Shown piece by piece: positions 1-5,035 of a stretch of DNA of 9,506 bases. Origin of the DNA: a bacterium (GTDB taxonomy: Bacteria; 4484-113; JAGGVC01); contig JABRWB010000004.1 in NCBI GenBank assembly GCA_039961635.1, positions 1-9,506 of the forward strand, read 5' to 3'. Below the pieces are notes generated by a model. The model saw only the letters and a list, made by a program, of their open reading frames with translations. It was not told the origin of the DNA and searched no databases. Each line of letters opens with the position of its first letter. Positions within the stretch are counted from its first letter, which is position 1. The position numbers were made by a program, and so were the translations under genes.

Positions 1-74
1 ACGCTCCAACCCAAGAATATCCGCGGTGAGGTTTTCCGGATTTCGCCTGACCGGGGACCGGAGCTATTCAGTGC

Positions 75-93
75 GGGCGCACGCAGTGCGCCC
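75..93. repeat. REP-like short palindrome
   Basis: GGGCGCAC (75-82) and GTGCGCCC (86-93) form a perfect 8-bp stem around the 3-nt loop GCA. Read on the minus strand the unit is a GGGG-flanked GC-rich hairpin, the general form of REP sequences mobilised by RAYT (TnpA-REP) transposases in many bacteria. No RAYT gene is in the window. The REP assignment rests on form only. Confidence 0.45.
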
Positions 94-230
94 CTGCGGT
101 CATTCCCCGAATCCGGCAACTGCTTGACCGCCGGGCGTTCCTGTGTCGAAATCGCAACCATCGGCACTGGGATTGTATCCGATTCCGGCGGATTCCGCCA
201 CACCGTCGGTTTTTCACCCGATTCCTCGGC

Positions 231-309
231 AATCCGCGGCCCAACCGCCGCGCTTCCCAGTTCGGAGATAGTTCGAGATAATCCGCGGCGTAAACGCCGC
301 GCTTCCCGG
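231..309. repeat. Two tandem-spaced copies of a 30-bp palindromic repeat
   Basis: Copy A (231-260) and copy B (280-309) match at 26 of 30 positions and lie in the same orientation, 19 bp apart. Both begin AATCCGCGGC and end GCCGCGCTTCCC plus two bases. Copy B contains a near-perfect palindrome, CGCGGCGT-AA-ACGCCGCG. Copy A keeps a 6-bp stem (CGCGGC/GCCGCG) but has lost pairing near the loop. On the minus strand each unit reads GGGAAG followed by the palindrome and GGATT, like a REP unit with a fixed 5' tag. Paired REPs of this kind form REPINs when inverted; here they are direct. Chance duplication is unlikely, but class and mobility are inferred. Confidence 0.55.
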
Positions 310-431
310 CCAATCGGAATTCGTACGAGCAATGGAGGCGGGGCTTTAAGCGTCGGATAGGTTTCATCACCCACTTCCACCTTATTTGTGGGGAATGCCA
401 AACCTCCACCTGGCGATTTTTTCGGTCCGAG

Positions 432-575
432 CGCGTACGCGTACGCGGATCGGCCGACTATCGCGGACTATCGCGCGGCATGGCGTTGCGCGCGCTCCCC
501 GCGATCGCGCGTGGTTTTCGAAGCAAAAATCGCGGCGTTTTCGCGGGATTCGCGCGGCCATCGAAAGAGGGATGT
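432..575. other. CGCG-dense patch with a 16-bp palindrome and a tandem 10-mer
   Basis: A perfect 16-bp palindrome built on GCGTACGC lies at 432-447. The 10-mer GACTATCGCG occurs twice head to tail at 456-465 and 466-475. CGCG recurs more than a dozen times through this patch, far denser than in the coding DNA downstream. No protein feature explains it. It could be a simple-sequence or repeat-derived segment. Confidence 0.4.
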
Positions 576-619
576 GTTTGTTCGGGGGATTACCTGTTAG
601 TTGCGCCGAAAAAATCAAA

Positions 620-650
620 CCCGGGCGGTCGGGGGGGGAAACCGCCCGGG
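620..650 (-). terminator. GC-rich hairpin, terminator-like on the minus strand
   Basis: CCCGGGCGGT (620-629) pairs perfectly with ACCGCCCGGG (641-650), a 10-bp stem around an 11-nt loop that includes eight consecutive Gs. Read on the minus strand the stem is followed by TTTGATTTTTT (bases 619 down to 609), a reasonable U-tract, so it would act as an intrinsic terminator for leftward transcription. On the + strand the stem is followed by CGCTTTG, a poor tract. No leftward gene is seen immediately to its right, so what it terminates is unclear. It may insulate the operon promoter region. Confidence 0.45.
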
Positions 651-667
651 CGCTTTGTCGATCCAAT

Positions 668-748
668 CCCATTAAAAAATGGGCACTTCTGCCGGAGGAT
701 GAAGCTTAAATCTCCGGAAGCCACGGCTGTCTGCGTGGTTAGACACGC
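668..748. other. Chain of short hairpins; possible structured RNA
   Basis: Consecutive inverted repeats are CCCATT/AATGGG (668-673/678-683), CCGGAG/CTCCGG (692-697/712-717) and CCACG/CGTGG (721-725/734-738). The last competes with GCGTG/CACGC (733-737/744-748). Mutually exclusive stems are typical of regulatory RNA, but each stem is only 5-6 bp and could arise by chance in GC-rich DNA. The chain lies about 280 bp upstream of the first operon gene. I could not match it to a known riboswitch class. Confidence 0.25.
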
Positions 749-892
749 CTTATACCGATTTTGTTCATTCCTTTGCAGTCGAATTCAAGTTTGTGAACAT
801 TTTCCTTTGCCATCGGCGCATTCGGCATGTTTTGCAACATGGACTTAATCCAAACCGCCCAACCTCGAAATACCGTCAGCCGTATTCTGATT

Positions 893-920
893 CTGACTTG
901 TGAACAACATATCAAGTCAG
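893..920. promoter_or_regulatory. 8-bp inverted repeat upstream of the operon promoter
   Basis: CTGACTTG (893-900) and CAAGTCAG (913-920) are perfect inverted repeats separated by 12 nt. The dyad sits about 40 bp upstream of the CsoR-type operator, where an activator or second-regulator site would be expected. No T-run follows, so it is a poor terminator. Which protein binds is unknown. Confidence 0.35.
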
Positions 921-946
921 TTCCACACTAGCTTTTCCCATCTGCC

Positions 947-960
947 GCGCATCAATGCGC
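947..960. promoter_or_regulatory. Short dyad abutting the CsoR-type operator
   Basis: GCGCAT (947-952) and ATGCGC (955-960) are perfect inverted repeats with a 2-nt centre. The dyad ends 2 bp before the CsoR-type operator begins and covers where a -35 element would lie for the proposed -10. It could be a second operator or extend the first; a fortuitous GC-rich palindrome is also possible. Confidence 0.3.
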
Positions 961-962
961 AA

Positions 963-985
963 TATACCATAGGGGGTATGGTATA
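963..985. promoter_or_regulatory. CsoR-family operator
   Basis: TATACCATA (963-971) and TATGGTATA (977-985) are perfect 9-bp inverted repeats around the spacer GGGGG. A-T-flanked inverted repeats with a G/C-run centre are the known operator form of CsoR/RcnR/CstR-type repressors, and the gene 44 bp downstream encodes exactly such a protein. The right arm overlaps the predicted -10 hexamer, so binding should block RNA polymerase. Autoregulation of the operon by its first gene product is the natural inference. Confidence 0.8.
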
Positions 986-987
986 AA
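982..987 (+). promoter_or_regulatory. Predicted -10 element of the operon promoter
   Basis: TATAAA overlaps the right arm of the operator and would place the transcript start near 994, with the ribosome binding site AAGGAG at 1017-1022 in a short leader. No good -35 hexamer is seen 16-18 bp upstream (that stretch is GCAATA-like), so the promoter may be weak, activator-dependent or use a different sigma factor. Confidence 0.45.
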
Positions 988-1028
988 TAGGCGACGGCCG
1001 AGCGCCGAATGCATTCAAGGAGCACCGG

Positions 1029-1322
1029 ATGAGCGAGTTGGTTACAAGTGGAAATTCGAGCGAGACGAATAAAGAGGAATCCTTAACGGGCGACCGGAAG
1101 GAAGACCTCAAGAACAGGCTGCGCAGGTGCATAGGCCAGCTCGAAAGCGTTCTCAAAATGGTGGATTCGGATCCGGACTGCGGGCGGATTCTGACCCAGC
1201 TAAAGGCCGCGCGGCGGGCGGCGGACGCCGCTGCGAGGATTGTCCTCGCGTGCCACCTCTCCGGGACTGGCGCTTCCGGAAAGTACGACTACAGGGCGCT
1301 GGCCGATCTTCTGGATTACTAA
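1029..1322 (+). CDS. CsoR/FrmR-family (DUF156) transcriptional repressor with an altered ligand site
   Basis: This 97-residue protein belongs to the all-helical CsoR/RcnR/FrmR/CstR repressor family, whose tetramers bind DNA until a metal, aldehyde or sulfane-sulfur species is sensed. Family marks are the basic first helix with the RRxxGQ pattern (32-37), the DPDC turn with Cys51 followed by ILTQL, and His76 exactly 25 residues after Cys51, as in CsoR. The position four residues after that His, Cys in CsoR, His in RcnR and Glu in FrmR, is Thr80 here. Two unusual cysteines are present: Cys75 beside the His, and Cys34 inside the RRCIGQ motif. The ATG at 1029 follows AAGGAG at 1017-1022. The perfect dyad at 963-985 should be its operator. 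The gene leads the operon, 17 nt before the next. The inducer is unknown; the missing third ligand argues against simple Cu(I) sensing. Confidence 0.88.
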   Translation: MSELVTSGNSSETNKEESLTGDRKEDLKNRLRRCIGQLESVLKMVDSDPDCGRILTQLKAARRAADAAARIVLACHLSGTGASGKYDYRALADLLDY

Positions 1323-1339
1323 ATTTAAAGGAGAAACAA

Positions 1340-1996
1340 ATGGAACGGATACTTCCCGAAGAAGTAAAGAAGGACGTCGAAACGATTCTGACGAAGCTTT
1401 CCGGCAGCGTCAGAATGATGCTGTTCGTGGACGAGAACTGCGATACATGCGTACTCAACGAGCGGCTTTACATGGAAGTTGTGGAAGCCTCGCCGAAGCT
1501 TCAGCTTTCGATTCACGATTTGGGCGAAGAGCGCGGGCTTGCCGCGAAGTACGGCGTGGATGTCGCGCCGACGCTGGTCGTGACTGACGAGGTGGGCGAA
1601 AAAGCGGTTTTGTTCACAGGAACGCCGCACGGGCATGAATTTTCGTCGCTGCTTGACGGGATGCTGGCGATGAGCGGCTCGGGAACGAAGCTGACCGGCG
1701 AAATCGTGAAAAAGATCGAAGCCGCGGGGCGCACTGTAACGGTGCAGGTGTTCGTTTCGCCGACGTGTCCTTATTGCCCGATGGCTCTGAAGGCGGCGTT
1801 CCCGCTTGCCGCGGCGACGCCGAAGGTTCGCGTGCAGATGATCCAGGCGACGGAATTCCCGGAGTGGGCGGCGCGCAAGCGGGTGATGGGCGTGCCGAAG
1901 CTGGTCGTGGACGACAGGATCGAAATCGAAGGCGCGGTGCCGACGGCGAAACTGGTTGAGGCGATCGCGTCGATCAGGCCCGCGGCGAAGGCATAG
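1340..1996 (+). CDS. Protein disulfide oxidoreductase, tandem thioredoxin folds (glutaredoxin-like)
   Basis: This 218-residue cytoplasmic protein (no signal peptide) is made of two thioredoxin-fold units, the architecture of the PDO/glutaredoxin-like family that forms, reduces or isomerises disulfides. Unit one (about 1-112) has CDTC at Cys34/Cys37 and a cis-Pro in VAPT (Pro77). Unit two (about 117-218) has the classic CPYC at Cys143/Cys146 and cis-Pro in VPKL (Pro186). Both CxxC pairs are intact, so both sites can be redox-active; CPYC is glutaredoxin/PDO-like, while CDTC is unusual. The ATG at 1340 follows AAAGGAG at 1327-1333. The frame runs further upstream into the regulator gene, but that part is a shadow. 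Position between a Cys-rich CsoR-like sensor and membrane genes suggests a role in thiol homeostasis or in delivering reduced substrate; this is inferred. Confidence 0.88.
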   Translation: MERILPEEVKKDVETILTKLSGSVRMMLFVDENCDTCVLNERLYMEVVEASPKLQLSIHDLGEERGLAAKYGVDVAPTLVVTDEVGEKAVLFTGTPHGHEFSSLLDGMLAMSGSGTKLTGEIVKKIEAAGRTVTVQVFVSPTCPYCPMALKAAFPLAAATPKVRVQMIQATEFPEWAARKRVMGVPKLVVDDRIEIEGAVPTAKLVEAIASIRPAAKA

Positions 1997-2022
1997 CCAA
2001 GTTCATAATCAAGGGGAAAGCG

Positions 2023-2247
2023 ATGAAAAGAGAGATGTTCATAAGGGGATTCGCAGGAACGCTGGTGCTTACCGGACTTGCGCTCGGATACTTTACGGGC
2101 GCGGCGGGATGGTACATCGTGCCCGCGTTCGTGGGATTCAACCTGCTTCAGTCGAGCTTTACGAAGTTCTGCCCGCTCGAGATGATGCTCGAAAAAGCGG
2201 GGATGGAGGGATGCACGGATGGGAAGGCGAAGGCCGCCGCGGACTAA
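2023..2247 (+). CDS. YgaP-like transmembrane (DUF2892-type) small membrane protein
   Basis: This 74-residue protein has two hydrophobic helices (about 8-27 and 28-46), then FCPLEMML (49-56) and a short hydrophilic tail. The paired helices ending in FCP are the hallmark of DUF2892, the domain fused to rhodanese in E. coli YgaP and found alone in many bacteria beside rhodaneses, sulfide enzymes and CsoR/CstR-type regulators. Cys50 in the motif and Cys64 in the tail are candidate sulfur- or metal-reactive residues. The ATG at 2023 follows AAGGGGA (2011-2017). Its 3' end overlaps the start of the channel gene by 29 nt, so translation of the two is probably coupled. The molecular function of stand-alone members is not established. 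Confidence 0.82.
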   Translation: MKREMFIRGFAGTLVLTGLALGYFTGAAGWYIVPAFVGFNLLQSSFTKFCPLEMMLEKAGMEGCTDGKAKAAAD

Positions 2248-3760
2248 TGCGGCAATTGCGGCGACAGGGCTGGTTTTGCTTTTGGCAATGCCGGCGGCTG
2301 CCGCGAACGGAAACGCGATAAAAATCGGCGCGACGCGAGATTCGGCGATTGTGAAGGAAGCGGAATCGTCGGAGAGCGCCGCGCCCGCGGAAGCTATTCA
2401 ATCCGGCGAGACGGTTTCTGATGCCGAAGCCTATGCCAAAGAGGGCACATCTCTGCTTGACGAGTGGCTGGCGGGCGCCCTGCCCCTTTCGCTTGAGGAT
2501 GCGCTGGCGCTGACGCTGGCGCACAACAGGATGATCCTTGCGTCGAAACACGACGAGGACGCGGCGAAGGCGAAGCTGGACTACGCGGAAAGCTTCGGAC
2601 TGCCGTCGCTGGATTTGTCCGCCGGATACACCTATTCGAACAATCCGGTTTCAACGTTCGCGTTCAGGCTCAACCAGGGGCGGTTCGCGGAATCGGATTT
2701 CGCCGTGGAGAAGTTGAACGATCCCGATTTCCTTGGCAATCTGGGCGTGAAGCTGGCGGTGAAATATCCCTTGTACACCGGCGGAAGAATAGATTTGGGC
2801 AAGGCAGCTGCGAAAGACAACATTGCGGCGAGCGAAGCCGCGACCGGCGAAACGGCACGCGGGATGGCGGGCGAGCTGATACGCGCGTATCTCGGCGGCG
2901 CACTGCTGGAGGAAAGCGTGCGGGTTTACGACGACAGCGTGGCGCTGGCCGAAGGACACGTGAAACTTGCCGAAAGCTTCTACAACCACGGCGTGATCGT
3001 GAAAAGCGACCTGCTCGCCGCGCGCGTTTTTCTGGCGCGGATGAAGGACGAGCGCAGAAGGTTTTTGGGCGCGCTTGAAAAAGTGCAAACCGGATTGGGC
3101 GTTTTGATGGACCGCGACCTCGCGGCAAGATACGATTTGTCCCTGAATCTAAACGATGTTCCGTTTGTCGACAGAGACGCGGAACATTACGAGCAAGTCG
3201 CGCTTTCGAAGCGCCCGGACATGGCGAAGTACCTGGCGCAGCGCGAGGCGCTTGCAAAGATGGCCGAAATCGAGGCCCGCTCGAAGTTCCCCGAAGTGGG
3301 ATTTTACGGCGAAATGCAGTACGGCGACAGCGGGCTGTTTATGGACGGCTCGGAAGATGCGACGCTGGGGATTTACGCGCAGTGGAATTTATTCGACGGC
3401 GGCGGGCGCGACAGCAGGCGCGACGAGCTTCTGGCCCAGCTCAAAAGCGTGGACGAGAAAATCGAAATGCTGAAGCTGGGCATAAGAAGCGAGGTGCGCG
3501 CGGCGCTGACCGATTTCGATGTCGCCCTAGGCAACCTCGAATCTGCGAAAACGATAGTCGAGCAAGCGGAGGAAAACCTGCGCATCGTGACAAACCGTTT
3601 CCGCGAAGGCGCGGCGACCAACCTCGAAGTGGAGGACGCGGAAACGAGCCTGCGGCAGGGAAAGCTGGCGCGGGCCGCGGCGTATCACGATATGCATCTC
3701 GCATTTTTTTCGCTAAAGGTTGCTACCGGAGAAATTGTGGAGGACATATCCGCGGGTTAA
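2219..3760 (+). CDS. TolC-family outer-membrane efflux channel
   Basis: This 513-residue protein is the outer-membrane duct of the tripartite pump encoded here. It begins with a Sec signal peptide (basic MGRRRPPR, hydrophobic core about 11-24, AxA cleavage near 28) and has no lipobox and no cysteine. An Ala/Glu-rich stretch (about 30-88) precedes two homologous OEP halves: half one from LSLEDALALTL (90-100) with strands around SAGYTYS and KYPLYTGGR, and half two from about 323 with FYGEMQYGD and QWNLFDGGGRDS (389-400). Long helices carry the EAxxxL-type heptads of the periplasmic tunnel. YxGGR and LFDGGG are typical TolC turn motifs. The start at 2219 is supported by GGAGGG at 2205-2210, inside the previous gene, and by the signal peptide following at once. 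The adaptor follows after 27 nt. Confidence 0.93.
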   Translation: MGRRRPPRTNAAIAATGLVLLLAMPAAAANGNAIKIGATRDSAIVKEAESSESAAPAEAIQSGETVSDAEAYAKEGTSLLDEWLAGALPLSLEDALALTLAHNRMILASKHDEDAAKAKLDYAESFGLPSLDLSAGYTYSNNPVSTFAFRLNQGRFAESDFAVEKLNDPDFLGNLGVKLAVKYPLYTGGRIDLGKAAAKDNIAASEAATGETARGMAGELIRAYLGGALLEESVRVYDDSVALAEGHVKLAESFYNHGVIVKSDLLAARVFLARMKDERRRFLGALEKVQTGLGVLMDRDLAARYDLSLNLNDVPFVDRDAEHYEQVALSKRPDMAKYLAQREALAKMAEIEARSKFPEVGFYGEMQYGDSGLFMDGSEDATLGIYAQWNLFDGGGRDSRRDELLAQLKSVDEKIEMLKLGIRSEVRAALTDFDVALGNLESAKTIVEQAEENLRIVTNRFREGAATNLEVEDAETSLRQGKLARAAAYHDMHLAFFSLKVATGEIVEDISAG

Positions 3761-3787
3761 TTGCGGAACGGACGGAGGATAAAGAAA

Positions 3788-5032
3788 ATGAGTAAGGCAA
3801 CGGCTGGATTGCTTTTTACGTTTGGCGCGTTCGCGGCCGCGATTTTAACGACGGCTTGTCCCAAGCAGGGCGCGCATTCCCCGCTTGACGCTTCACCCGC
3901 AATGGCGGACGAGCCGGCGGCGTATGCGGCGATGAAGGTTGAAACTGCGCTGGTTCAGTCGGAAACCGTGGACGCGGGCGTCGAGTATTCCGGCTCGGTC
4001 GTCGCCGCGAAATCCGCGATGGTCGCGCCGAAACTGATGGCGCTTATAGAAGAGATGCCGGTTTCCGAAGGGGATGTGGTTACGAAGGGCGCGCTGATCG
4101 CGCGTCTGGACAAGCGCGATTTGGACGCGCAAATGGTGCAGGCGCGCGCTGCGGTGACGCAGGCCGAGGCGGGATACAGCCAAGCGCAGGCGGCGGTCGC
4201 GGAGGGCGAAGCCGGACTCGCGCAGGCGCAGGCCGCGTACGATCTGGCGGACAAGAACTTGAAGCGTTACCAGGCGCTTTATGCCGAGGATTCCATATCG
4301 AAAGCGCAGTTGGAGGAAGTACAGGCCAATTTCGAATTTGCGAAAAGCGGGCTGCAGCAGGCACGAAAGAAAATCGATCAAGCCAAGGCGGGGGCAAGCC
4401 GGGCGCTTGCCGGAAAAACCCAGGCCGAAGCACAAGTTGCCTCCATCGAAATTATGATGAGCTACGCGGAGGTGCGCGCACCGTTCGGCGGAGTGATCGC
4501 GAAGAAATTCTACGAAGTCGGTGCGATGACCGCGCCCGGCCAGCCGATTGTGCGGATCGAATCTCACGACGAACTGGAAATTGAAATCGCGGTGCCCGAA
4601 AGCGATTTGGGCGGAATCAAGGCGGGAGATCCGATAGGGGTTTTGATTGACGCGCTGGGCGAAAGCGTTCCAGGCAAGGTCAAGGCTCTCGTCACATCGG
4701 GAGACCCGATGACTCACACATTCAAGCTGCGGATTGAATTGCCGCCGGGCAAAGGGGTATTGCCCGGAATGTTCGGACGCATAATGCTGGGGGCGCATTC
4801 GGAAGAATCGCTGACAATTTCGGATGGCGCAATCGTCGAGCGCGGAGCGGTAAAGGGCGTATTCAAAGTAACGGAGGAAAAAAGGGCGGCTTTCGTTCCG
4901 ATTGAATTTTCGCCCGCCGCAAACGGAAGGGTGCGCGTTCTTCGCGGAATCGAAAGGGGAGCGCGGGTGATTTTAAATCCGCCGGCAGGACTCGCGGACG
5001 GAATGGAAGTTGAATACTTCGCGGGAGATTAA
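3788..5032 (+). CDS. RND efflux periplasmic adaptor (membrane fusion protein), lipoprotein
   Basis: This 414-residue adaptor would link the inner-membrane pump to the TolC-like channel. Its signal peptide ends in LTTAC, a slightly off-consensus lipobox (Thr rather than Leu at -3), predicting a lipid anchor on Cys24. After a beta strand (EYSGSVVAA) comes the split lipoyl domain, half one with PVSEGDVVTKGALIARLD (91-108) and half two with APFGGVIAKKFYEVG (231-245). Between them lies a long Ala/Gln/Glu-rich alpha-hairpin (about 110-222) with repeated QAQAA-type heptads, the docking element for TolC. Beta-barrel and membrane-proximal domains follow (about 258-414; VLPGMFGRI at 324-332 is typical). 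A TTG at 3761 would add nine residues, but ATG 3788 has GGAGG at 3774-3778 and gives the proper lipoprotein signal. The pump gene begins 3 nt after its stop. Confidence 0.93.
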   Translation: MSKATAGLLFTFGAFAAAILTTACPKQGAHSPLDASPAMADEPAAYAAMKVETALVQSETVDAGVEYSGSVVAAKSAMVAPKLMALIEEMPVSEGDVVTKGALIARLDKRDLDAQMVQARAAVTQAEAGYSQAQAAVAEGEAGLAQAQAAYDLADKNLKRYQALYAEDSISKAQLEEVQANFEFAKSGLQQARKKIDQAKAGASRALAGKTQAEAQVASIEIMMSYAEVRAPFGGVIAKKFYEVGAMTAPGQPIVRIESHDELEIEIAVPESDLGGIKAGDPIGVLIDALGESVPGKVKALVTSGDPMTHTFKLRIELPPGKGVLPGMFGRIMLGAHSEESLTISDGAIVERGAVKGVFKVTEEKRAAFVPIEFSPAANGRVRVLRGIERGARVILNPPAGLADGMEVEYFAGD

Positions 5033-5035
5033 ACG

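Larger units (their letters stand above)
1..1028. other. Gene-free left region with palindromic repeats and hairpins
   Basis: No convincing gene is seen here. Several frames stay open for 70-120 codons on both strands, but the translations are Arg/Pro/Ser-rich, resemble no family I know, lack ribosome binding sites and overlap one another, as expected for GC-rich noncoding DNA. The frame that is open from base 1 to the stop at 358-360 could in principle be the tail of a gene beginning outside the window, but it runs straight through the REP-like repeats, so I do not call it. The recognisable content is listed separately: REP-like palindromes, a CGCG-dense patch, a GC-rich hairpin, a hairpin chain and the operon promoter with three dyads. 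Confidence 0.7.

Noticed and set aside
1-360. Open + frame from the window edge (119 codons), possible tail of an upstream gene
   Set aside because: It runs through both REP-like copies and the 75-93 hairpin, is Arg/Ser/Pro-rich, and resembles no family; the opposite strand is equally open.
68-409. 113-codon minus-strand ORF
   Set aside because: Arg/Trp-rich translation with no recognisable domain or ribosome site, across repeat DNA.
660-770. c-di-GMP-I (GEMM) riboswitch
   Set aside because: Only short fragments match; the conserved GACGCAAAGCC core and tetraloop receptor are not present, and no gene starts just downstream.
386-848. Overlapping + strand ORFs of 70-122 codons
   Set aside because: Three frames open together in CGCG-rich DNA, Arg-rich products, and they cross the 620-650 hairpin.
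791-906. Direct repeat TTGTGAACA at 791-799 and 898-906
   Set aside because: A single 9-mer pair 107 bp apart is expected by chance at this scale.
1127-1339. Longer start for the disulfide oxidoreductase gene
   Set aside because: The extension lies wholly inside the regulator gene in another frame and reads as low-complexity Arg/Gly; ATG 1340 has a strong ribosome site.
3761-3787. TTG start adding nine residues to the adaptor
   Set aside because: The ATG at 3788 has GGAGG at the right distance and gives a standard lipoprotein signal peptide.
3893-4798. 301-codon antisense ORF
   Set aside because: Mirror frame of the GC-rich adaptor gene; His/Arg-rich with no domain.
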